Part shown: piece by piece, positions 25,362 to 37,300 of the stretch | Layout: every line of letters begins with the position of its first letter | How positions within the stretch are numbered: the stretch's first letter is position 1 | Source: JAPHTQ01 sp050288165 | GTDB taxonomy: Bacteria; Pseudomonadota; Gammaproteobacteria; Thiohalomonadales; Thiohalomonadaceae | NCBI GenBank assembly: GCA_050288165.1 | Contig: JBNKDG010000008.1 | Span: 62,001-126,000 of the forward strand | Direction: 5' to 3' | Length of the DNA: 64,000 bases | Position numbers and translations under genes: made by a program | Notes under the pieces: generated by a model | Database searches by the model: none | What the model was told of the DNA's origin: nothing | The model's input: only the letters and a program-made list of their open reading frames with translations

Positions 25362-28300
25362 ATGGCAAATAACAAAGAACTGACTCAATTGATGCTGGAT
25401 GCATACAAACCATCTGGGGAGCGGATTGGTGCTGGTGAGTTTCGGCCATATGGTGATGGCCTCGACCTGCCCAATGGCCTGCGCATCCAGGCATACATCA
25501 GTGAACCGGCTAAAGAAAGCGTCTTTGGTGTGGCAGGCACCAATGATTTGTCAGATCTTGCGCCGGATATCGACTTCGTAACGGGTGGTTATCATGACCA
25601 ATTCAAGGAGGCGGTAAAGTATTCGAATGATGTGAAGAATGAGATTGAAAGTATCTACGGAAAGGATGAGTTCAGTTTCTCCTGCACCGGCCACTCTCTT
25701 GGTGGTGGCACATGCCAGGTTATCGCAAATACCTTTGGCTGGGGTGGCGCGACCTACGACGCACCAGCCGCCAGTGGCGTTATTGCCGACCCTGCCTACC
25801 AACAGCACCTGACGGAGTTGGGGGTTACAGCCTCAGGCCCTGGTGATCTGGTTAACTACACAGAGAGCGGCAGCCTGGTCAGCTCGGTTCCCGGACGCAG
25901 CTACATCGGCCAGGAGATCGGGCTTGAATTGACCGGAGATATGCAACAGGTGATCGGGGCAGGGCTTATGTTTCAGCCCAATCCTGTCGGTAAAGTAATA
26001 GGCGGTATTGTACTCGCTGACGACCAGTGGGGAAGCGACGGTCAGCACAATGCCGAGAAGTTTGCCGATTACTTTTCTGTTCCGCAAAACCCCAATGAAA
26101 TTGATGGCTATTTCTATGTCGGTGGAACCTACGATGGTTGGTACAACACAAAGCCTGGTTCCTACATTGGGCAAAATGACTGGACTGGGCGTGCTTCTCC
26201 GGATAAAGAGGCTTCGCTGTTTGCCTTGAAGGATCGCTTGGAACAACACAATGAATCACTGGTTGAACAAACGCCTGCAATTTCCACGGATTATAGTCAG
26301 CCGCTTGGCGACGAACCGCTGAACGAATGGATAAGTGCGCCCAATACTCCGAGTCGCTATATCTGGGTAAGTGATGATGACGGCACATTGACCAAAGTTG
26401 TCGATACAGGCGACGGGCGTATTGTGGAAACGCAATACAACGCAACCGGCGAAATGGACTTCCTGAAACTGCATAACACTACTACAGGCGAGAGTTATAC
26501 CACTTATGACAGCCGACCGATGGTTGGCTTTGCTGATGATCCATATAACGTTTTGGATCCTCAGGGGGATGGGATAGGTGTGTGGGACGGTTCATGGGAA
26601 ACGTTTGATAGTGCCGACTTCGATACGCTCACTGCCACTACAGTCTCATCAAACTATTCGGATAATAGCCTGAACGATTCATGGTGTGCAGTCGAGAATG
26701 TTGGTTATGACTATAGTGGTATGAATGCTACTGATAGCAGCTACGACTCCAGTGGTTCTGGATGGAACGATTGGTCGGGGACAACATCTGCTGATACCTA
26801 TTTTGATTTCGGTTATTCACCGAATGAATTTTCCTTTGAAAATACGGGCGCAATTTGTGGGCCTGATTACGATCTATCCACAAGTTGGAGTACTGCTAAC
26901 CAGGAAAGCAGTTACGAGCTGGGAGACTATTTTGACGGTACAGCCGATGCTCTTGAAGGGGGAGTGCAAGGTATAAATCTTTATGGATATTATGAGATAG
27001 GTGGTAATTACCAAACCGCGCAACCGTTGCTTGACCCGGAGACCTATATCAATCGCATGTCGATGGTTGATGCCGGCGATTGGCAGTCGTTAAGCGAAGT
27101 TGCAACGCCTAGCAGTAGTTCCTATGGTACCGCATCAACTCTGGCTACCGTTTCTCCAGTACTCGATTATGGTTCGAAAGCCTTCGATGTGGCGAATGTC
27201 GCATACGATGGTTACTACGCCTATCAAACAAGCAACGGTGATGTGAAGTATACAGCTGCATACACGGCTGCAAGCGCTACCTGGAATATTGGTGGAGGGG
27301 AAGCCGCAATCGTAGGTGGCTGTGCTGCGGCAGTATGGCTTGCTGGAGCAGGTTGCGTGCCTGGTGCTGCAATAGGATATCTTGCTCATATGGGAGCCGA
27401 CTATGTATGGGGTGATGACATAAAGGCTGGCCTAGCTGATGCTTATATGGGTGATGGCGGTGACACGGATCTTCTTGGGATAACAGTTCCGACTATCCCA
27501 GGGGAGAGCCAGGAAGGAAGTATTGCAGGGCCGCGGTCTTCCATAGAACCTGGAATGGTGCAAGCAGAAGATGGTTCATGGACCAAGTATACGGAAGTCC
27601 TTGGTGATGGTTCTGCTTTGGAAATTATCCAGGTAGGCGATCAAATAATTAATCGCCACATTTCCGCAGATGGACAATTGCTTGAGCAACATAGTGGCAC
27701 AATTGCATCTGACTCATCACCAGATGGTGCACAAGTGGATGGTGTGGTTCCGAGTATAGATGGAAGCGATACCCCACCTGTTACAACACAACCTCAAGCA
27801 TCTAATACAAGTAGTAACGATTTCCACGACTGGGTAGCCGAAAACCATCCGGAACAGCTGGCCAATATGGGCTCCGATGGCGAATTCCTCTACCGCACCG
27901 CCGATGCGGGCGGCTATGCCACTGATGGTCAGAGCAGTTATGCCAGTGCACAGTCCGATTATAATTCGCTGCGCGAGCAGTACATGGCTGAAAACGGTGG
28001 TGGCGTTGATGCTATAGACAATGGCTGGGATGACGCTACCGACAACTTTGACGCCGATACCCTTGATTTCATTGCCGAGGCAGAAGCCGAATTCCAGGCG
28101 GAAGCTGAAGCTGAGGCCGCAGCGGAGGCTGCGGCACAGAAACAACAGGCAGCTATCCAGGCCAACGCCAACGCCTTCAACAGTGTCCTGGTGTTCCAAC
28201 AGGCATTGCAGGGTGACAACGACTTCGCCAAGGTCACCGCCACCGTCTCCCTCGTCAACTCTATGAAACAGGCCGAATGGTTTGGCATGAGTAGTAGTGC

Positions 28301-31300
28301 TGATGGCTGGACCGAAGCAGGAAAAGAACTTGGTTTTGTCTCTGCGGGCATCAATTTCTTCGATGCCCTTGAGAGCGGCGATAACCTCAGTATTCTCCGC
28401 TCCGGTGCCAGTTTGGGCGCCCAGGTTGCTTCCATGTCCACGTCTGCTGGCGCGAAGGTTGTCGGTCAGGCTTTGGGTAAAGTAGCTGGTGTAATTGGTA
28501 TTGCACAGTCACTCGAAGCCGGTGATGAGTTGGGTGCCGCGATCGGCGTGATTACCATGATTAACCCGGCACTTGGTGCCGTACTCAGTTTGGCGCGTAC
28601 GGTCTTCAGCATGATGGAGGGGGAGCCGCCACCGCCCACCGCCAATCTCACCATGGAGTACGATGCCGCGACAGGTGAGTTCAATGAAACCGAAGCGGAA
28701 AGCCATGATGGTGGCAGCCTTGAGACGTTGCGCGCACTGGCCGATGGTATCGATGGTGTACTGCAAAATCTGATCGCTACCACAGGCGGTCAACTGCTGC
28801 CACCGGAAGACCTCAAACTGGAACTGGTCCAGTCCGACAATCGGCTCTACATCAACGGCGAACGCTACAGCTTCGAGCAGGCCAACCAGGCTGTAGGTAA
28901 AACCGCAATTCAGATCCTGCAACAACAGATCCAGATCGAAGGTGGCGATCCGCTTATCGCCCGTGCTCTCTACAACAGCGAAGCAGAAAGCCTCGAGGAA
29001 CTACAGGCTGATTTGCAAGCTTCCGCCGGATACCGGCAATACCTCCAGGGTAGTGTCATACTCGATGCAGATGGCAACCCGCTGAGCGAAGAGGGAATGG
29101 AGCAGTACCGGGAAGACGTTGCCGCTCTGCAGGCTGGCGACATGAGTATCGATGACTTCAACAGTCTTTACAGTGCCATCAGTCAGCGTGAGTACGTTGA
29201 TAACCTGTTTGCCGAATTGCCCGATAGCCTCGATCTCAATGCCTTGTTGAGTGACAAATACGACCTGCTGGAGAAGATCGAGCAACTGGAAGGTGGAATA
29301 AAGAGCCTGAACAGCGAGGTCGACTGGTTGCAGGCCACTCTGGAACAGGCAGAGGGGTGGCGCGATGATCCAACTGCTGCGGAGGGAATTGATACCACAC
29401 AGTTGACTAACCTTGGCCTGAGCGATGCCGAGTTGAAACAGCTGGCAAGCGGTACGTTTGACGAAACTCTTCTCGACAAGCTGGAAGCGGGTATCCGTGA
29501 ACAGTTGGCGAAGAGTGAGCAGCGGCTTGTCGAAAATCAAAGTGAACTGGAATTGGCACGTGCCGATCTCGCCACACTTGAGCAGACGTTGGATGAGGGG
29601 CAGCCGGAGACCTATTTGCGACAGCTGGATGAACAGCAGTTGCTGCAAAACAGGCTTGCCGACGGTGAGGAGCAAATTGCCGAGTTGGAGCTGTCGCTGG
29701 AAGAGCAGCGCGCTGAACTGGAATACATACAGACCAGGCTCAGTAGTGCCGGAGCTGATGCGCAAATCATCGAGTTGGAGCAGACGCCGGCAGTGGAAGG
29801 GCTGCGCATCGATCCTGAGTATATGCGGCAGACCACGCTTACTCGCGCGGAAGTGGAGCAGCGAATAGAGGCGTTGCATGATGCCATTGCAGAAAAAGAG
29901 GCTGAGCTTGAGAGCTTACAGCAACAACAGGCGCAGTGGCAGACCGAGTGGGACGAACTGACAGCGACCATAAATGAATCGTTAGAGACCTGGCCAACTC
30001 TGGCGGAAGCAGCCGAATGGTATCAAACCCTGGAGCAGGCCCAGCTTCTCCAGTTGGATGAACCACACTGGACGGACAACGTTACCCGCCTGAACAGCCT
30101 GATTAATGATACCGACGATTTCAGTCTCGGCGGTGTCGAACTCTCCGATCTGGAAATGGAACTCAAGGATGGCGTTCTTATTCTGCACGTTCATGACAAA
30201 CAGGACCCGGATAAGCCTGCTCAGGAACTGGTGATCGAAGACTGGGAGCAGTGGGATCACGACAAGAGTCACATTCGTTTACCCGATGGTTCACACCTGA
30301 ATATTCAGGGATTGCTGGATGCCTATGGTGTGGTCGACGGCGAAGGCCCTGTCGACCTCGGAGAAGCCGCTGCAGCTCTGTTTGACGGTGTGGAAGGCAT
30401 TGAAACCCCCGAAGTGGGCCAGGCTCGTGCCGGAACGGCACTGGACGATACGCTCTCAGCGGTTAACGGACAGGCCTGGCTGGATGGCCGTGACGGTAAC
30501 GATACCCTGCGAGGTAGCGCGGAAGACGATTACCTGCGTGGCGGTAGTGGGGCGGACATACTGCGTGGTGGCCAAGGCAGTGACACTGTTCTGTACGATG
30601 ATGCCGAGAGCGGCATTTATGTCGATCTGGAACAGGGTGGCGGTCGTGGTAGTACCGCCGAGGGTGATACCTATGAGGGGATCGAAAATGTCCTCGGTTC
30701 CAGCTATGACGACGTTCTGATTGGCGATGCCAATGCTAACCGACTGGATGGCTCAGCCGGTAATGATGTGCTGTTGGGTGGCGCGGGCGACGATACCCTT
30801 ATCGGTGGGGAAGGTAACGATGCGCTGGTTGGCGGTGAAGGTGCGGACCATCTGGTCGGTGGCGCTGGTATCGATACCGCCGATTACAGCAGTTCTGCGG
30901 AAGCGGTGGCCGTTGATCTTGGTAAAGGTACTGGACATGGCGGCGATGCCGAGGGTGACACCCTTGACTCGATAGAAAATCTCAAGGGTTCCATGCATGA
31001 CGACTATTTGGTCGGTGATGCCGGTGACAACACCATAGATGGCGCTGTCGGTGACGACCACATGGCAGGCGGGGCCGGTGACGATACGATGTTCGGTGGT
31101 GCCGGACGCGATGTTGTGGATGGTGGCGCCGGTAACGATATGCTCGACGGTGGTTCGGGCGACGATGTACTGACCGGCGGTGATGGCGACGACGTGTTGC
31201 ATGGTGGCAGCGGAGACAACCTGTTGCTAGGTGGCGACGGCGATGACATTGCGTTGTTTGACGGGAATATTGGTGATTACGATCTGAGTGTGCGCAATGG

Positions 31301-34300
31301 CACATTGCGGGTGGAAGCGCTGGATGGCAGTAGCCGTGACATCCTTGATGGTGTCGAACAAATTGCATTTAGCAGCCATCTGTATGACGTACAACGCCTG
31401 ATGGATCTGCTACAGGCACAGACGGTGATTGATGATGAAGGTGAGGTTAGCGAGCGTCGTGAGCGAGAGCGGGACACCGCTGGACAGGCTGCCGCGATTG
31501 CACTGGCATCCGCTTACGGCATCACTGCAACGGCTCAGACCGAGGAATCCTCCGCAGAAGAGTTGAACTGGTTTGGCGTCAACCCGAATGCCACCGAGTC
31601 AGGTGGAGAAAATAGCGGCTCGGAGAACAGCAACACGCAACCTGCCTCCACACAGGTTAATCCTGATACGGTGTTTACACAACCGTTGATTACCAATGCT
31701 GTGGACGGTGGCGCAATAGGAACTGTGAATGATAGTGGTAATGTGTCTCCACAAGGCGTTAGTGTCGGTGGAAACGGCGCGACTTCCACGGAATACAACG
31801 CCCCGGCTGTTCCCGGTGCGTCGGCAGGGGAGACAATACCTTTCCTCTTCCCGTCTGGTGACGGAGCGCAGGACGCTAGTAGCCAAGGGGATGAGTCCAG
31901 TAGCGTTGATGAGACGGGTACGGCAAGTAGCATACAGACAAATGACAGTGGCAGCCGTTGCGGTTCGGGTGATGATTTGCCGCCACCGCCAAATGCCCCG
32001 GTAGTTGAGGCAGCAACGGTTACCACATTGGAAGATCAGAGCGTACTGCTATCGATCGACGTGGTAAACCCCAATGCGGATGCCGCCCTCGCTATCGCGG
32101 TAACCGGCGTTCCGACCGGTGGTTATCTCTCCGCCGGTGAAGAAATCGCACCGGGCGAGTGGCGTCTGTCGACCGCTGACCTTGATGGTTTGCGTTTCAT
32201 CCCGCCGCAAAATAGCGATGTGGATGTGACGCTGACGGTTTTTGCCGTGGCTTATGACCAATACGGCCAGGCCAATCAGTCGGCACTTGAGCAGATGGTA
32301 GAGATCGTAGCTGTTGCCGATGCGCCGGGAATCGGTGTGGCCGATGTTGTTGGTAACGAAGACAGTGTAATTGCGCTGAATCTCGATTCGTACTACCCCG
32401 ACAGCGACGGTTCAGAACTGCATCGTGTTGAATTGGTAGGTATTCCTGCCGGTGCCGTGCTTTCGGCGGGTACAATGGATGCTAGCGGGGTATGGCACCT
32501 TGCCCCGGATCAACTTGCCGGGTTAACTCTGACGCCATCGCTGAATGACGGCAATGACTTTACCGTGACAATGCGCGGTATTGCCGAGGAAACTGAGAAC
32601 GGTGATGTTGCGGTAACTGAAGCCACCTTTAACGTCACCGTGAACGCTGTTGCCGATGCACCTGATCTGTCTGTTGTGGATATGGTAGCCGGCGAAGACG
32701 ACATAACGCCGGTTGAACTGTTCCCGCAATTGGTTGACACGGATGGTTCTGAAACTCTTTCAATTCTTATTGAAGGCGTTCCCGTCGGAGCGGTTTTGTC
32801 TCATGGTACGGAATTGAGTCCAGGTGTTTGGGAGTTGACACCGGCTGATGCCGCATTGGTTGTAATGACACCGCCAGCGGATAGTGATGAGGACTTCCAG
32901 CTTCGTGTGACTGCGACGTCCACCGAGGGGGAAAACGGTGATCAGGCACATACGGTACGTACGCTGAACGTTACTCTTAATGCCGTCTCCGATGGCGCAA
33001 TAGTTAGCGTGGCTCCTGCTGAAGGAGATCAAAACCAGTTTATCGATCTTGATATTTCCGCCAGCCTGAACGATACCGATGGTTCGGAATCTCTGGTGAT
33101 TGAAATCCGTAATGTTCCAGTTGGCGCCACGCTCTCCGCCGGCACCAATCTGGGTAACGGCACCTGGAGCCTGACACCGGCACAATTGACCGGCTTGCAG
33201 ATTCTGCCGCCACTGGACAGTACTGAAACCATCTATCTCAGTGTCGTTGCAATCTCCACTGAAGCGGAAAACGGGGATTCAGTGGAAACAACCTACACTG
33301 CTGAGGTGGTGGTGAATGCGGTGGCGAACCCTGCCGGTTTGACTGTACTGCCCGCTTTCGGTGATGAAGATACTGCTATTGATCTCACTATCAATGTCGA
33401 TACTTCAAGTCTCGATAGTAATCAGGTAGTGCATGTCGAAGTCAGTGGATTACCCGAAGGGGCAACCCTGTCGGCGGGCAGCGAGTCCGCTGGTGTCTGG
33501 ACATTAAGTTTGGATGAACTGGCAGGTTTGACGCTGAACCCCGCGCCGGACAGCGACGAGGACTTTACCCTTGATGTCGCTGCGGTAACGCAGGTGGTTG
33601 ATGACCCAAGCAAAACAACATCAGTCAGTGCCAGTGCACCGGTGACCGTTTATGCAGTTGCCGATGGCGTGGACCTTGCGGCAGGTGACGTTACGGGCAA
33701 TGAAGATAGTCTGATCGCACTGGATGTCGCCGGGCAGTTACGTGATCTGGATGGTTCGGAGGATACCGTTGTTACTATCAGTGGCCTGCCGTCAGGTTCC
33801 GTGTTGAGCGCGGGCACTGTAGTTGCCGCGGGAGTATGGCAGTTGAGTGTCAGCCAGCTTGATGGCCTGATGTTCAAGCCACCTGCCGATGCGGATGGCA
33901 CATACACTTTGACAGTGGAGGCATACAGCCGTGAGGCAGCCAACGGTGATACTTCACAGGTTATTACCACCAATTTCAATGTAACGGTTGATGCGGTAGC
34001 AGATGCACCTGGATTGACTGCCTCGGTAGGTGTCGCGGAGCAGGGAACGCCTGTTGTGCTGGATATTGGCGCATGGCTGAACGATACGGATAGTTCCGAG
34101 AGCCTGTTGATAGAAATTGAAGGATTGCCAGGTGGTGCAGCATTGTCAGCCGGGACAAGTAGCAGAGGTGTATGGCAGCTTACCCCAGCCGAGCTTACAG
34201 GCCTGACATTGGATGCTGGTCAGAATTCGCAGAATTTCACCTTGACTGTGCGTGCAATTTCATCCGAGGGTGGAAATAGCAACACGTCAACGCAGTGGCT

Positions 34301-37300
34301 TGATGTCAGCTATGGCGATATGGGGGCCCCTACGCTATCAGTTGCTGTATCTGGTGTCAGCTCTGCTACAGCGGATAATGATCTCCTGCAAGGTTTTGCC
34401 AATGCAGATACGCTATACGGAGGCGGTGGCGAGGATCGCGTGTATGGTGGCGGCGGCGATGACATTTTGTACGGCGACGATACTGCGGCAATGACCGTTG
34501 TGGCACTGGATATCCAGGCTGCTTTGCAAACCAGCGATGGTTCCGAGGCACTGGTGCTGGTTATTGATAACCTACCTAATGGCGCAAGCCTGAGCGCCGG
34601 GACTCAGAGCCTTGATGGCAATGGGAATCCGATTCCCGGCAGTTGGACACTGACAGAAAGCGATTTGCCAGGGCTAACCCTTTCCACTCCTGCCAATGGC
34701 AATAACTTTACACTTAATGTCTCTGCGGTGGCGGTAAATCTCTCTACACAGGGAACGCTCACTTCCGTTGGACAGGTTAATGTGGTGTTACCGGATATCG
34801 GCAGTGGCGATTACCTGGATGGCGGTGTCGGTGACGATACACTGTACGGTGAGGATGGTGATGATCTGCTGCGGGGCGGTGTCGGTAGTGACGTGCTCTA
34901 TGGCGGGGCCGGTGACGATACTTTGGTTATCGATGCGGATGACTGGAACGGAAACATCGATGGTGGATCCGGAACCGATACAGTGGTGATCGATGACGAT
35001 CGTGACGTCGCTTTCTACGCTGCTGTCAGTGCTGTTGAGAATATTTACGGTGGTAGAGGTAACGATTCCCTCTACGGAGACAGTCGTAACAATATTCTTT
35101 ATGGCGGTGGAGGCCGCGATGTGCTCAGTGGTGGCGGCGGAAACGACGAAATCCATGCCGATGCAGCGGATGTTGCCATGGGTTCCAATTTTGTGAATGG
35201 TGGTAGTGGCATAGATACCCTGTTCTTCGAGGGTTCAACAGGCGTGAATTTCGATGTCAATGGTCGTGATTTTGAACACATCCATGGTTCTAGCGGCGAC
35301 GATCTGTTTGGCTACGATGCCTCCAGTGCTGTTATTACACTAGATGGTGGAGCCGGTATCGATACGGTCGACTATAGCAGTGCCAGTGGTGCGGTAACAG
35401 TCAACTTGGGAACCGGTAGTGCCACGGGAGCGGATATTAGTAGCATTGAGAATGTCATCGGTACCGATTTCAATGATACTTTGACCGGCGACAGCGGAGA
35501 AAACCGTCTGACTGGCGGACTCGGCAACGATACCCTGAATGGTGGTGGCGGTGTTGATACTGCAGTCTATGCCGGTAGCTTCCTTGACTACTACGATGGC
35601 CACAGTACGTTCAACATCGTCGATAACGGTACATTTTGGTCAGTCAAGAGCCCTGATGGCAGTGTTGATACGCTGCGCAACATAGAACAGTTGTATTTCG
35701 AAGCGGACGACAGGTACGTTTATCTGGATGGCCGCAATAACCGTCCAGATGCGGTCGATGATGTACTCAGTGCCACAGAGGATGTAACTGCAACCTATAC
35801 CGCAGCCGATTTGTTGGCCAATGACTTCGATTTCGATGGCGATTCATTCACCCTGGTGGATGTCAATGTCGCGAGCGCTCTTAACGGAACGGTTGTCTGG
35901 AATGATGTCAATAAAACGATTTCTTTTACGCCGAAGGAAAACTACAACAGTTCGAGCAATGCGTATGATACTGGAGGTACTCTCTACCGTGATGAGGCAG
36001 ATTTCGGTTTCGAATACACGATAGAGGACGCCAACGGTGAGCGGCATACGGCCTGGGCATCAATTGTTGTTGATGCGGTAAACGACGCTCCAGAGATTGT
36101 TTCATGCACAAGCAATCGTGGTAGTGGCCACTCAGTTGTGGTTACAGGTAATGTAATCGTGATGGACGTAGACAGTGATCCAGGATCCTTTACCTATTCG
36201 ACATCAAATTTGGCGATAAACGGGACGTATTCGGGTGTTATTAAAAAATTCGGAAATGCTCCGGAGATAACCACTGTGACTACGAACACAGGTGGTATGA
36301 TACTTACGGGTAACTACACACTGAGTGCAATGGGTGATGTTGATTTCTTGCCGCCAGTATTATCTGATGTCACAGATCCTAAAGTGGCTATAAATACGGT
36401 GGATATTTCATTTGTCTACACCGGTTTCCAATCACCCATTGCCTATCACTATCACGTATGGGAAAAGACAGCTAAGTTCAATATTACCGTATCTGATGGT
36501 CCTGTTTCGGACACGTTTTACAACGTCGGAAATAATTATGAGAACATCTGGTGGGAACCCCTGGTCCTCGACATGGATGGCGACGGCATCGAACTTGTTG
36601 GCATTGAAGCCGGTGTCACCTATGACACAGATGGTGATGGCATCGGTGAAGTGACTGGTTGGGTTGCGCCCGACGACGCGATGCTGGTTTACGATATGGG
36701 TCACGACGGTGACATCAGTGATGTGAACGAACTGATGTTCTCCGAAACCGCGATCGAGGCCAGAAATGAACTTGATGTGTTGAGGATTCTTTACGATACA
36801 AATCAAGACGGCCGCTTCAATGCGGCAGATGATGCCTGGAATGATTTCGCTCTCTGGCAGGATAAAAATCTGAACGGTAAGGCGGATGAGGGTGAGTTGA
36901 CCTATATGGTTGATAGCACAATCGATGGGATCAACCTTACTGGACAAGCCGTGGATATTGAGGAATCTGGAAATTTGATAACTGAATTGACCGACTACAC
37001 CAGAACGGATGGTCAGACCGGTGAACTTGGTGTTGTCTATTTCGAATTGCTTCAGAGTAGTGACTCTTCCGATCCATCCGTTGCTGCTGATTTGGCATTG
37101 TTACAGGACAATGCGGTGGCAAATGATACGACTGTAGATACCCAGAATACCGGAGTGACAACTACAGACAGTACTGCTGCTCTACAGCAGCAAGCCGAAG
37201 TATTGGCATCAATGTTGGCATCGGATGCGCTTGTCAGCGTTGGTAGTGACACGATAGTTCTTCCCAGCGAAATGGGGGCCGGTGTTGTCGTGATTGACAA

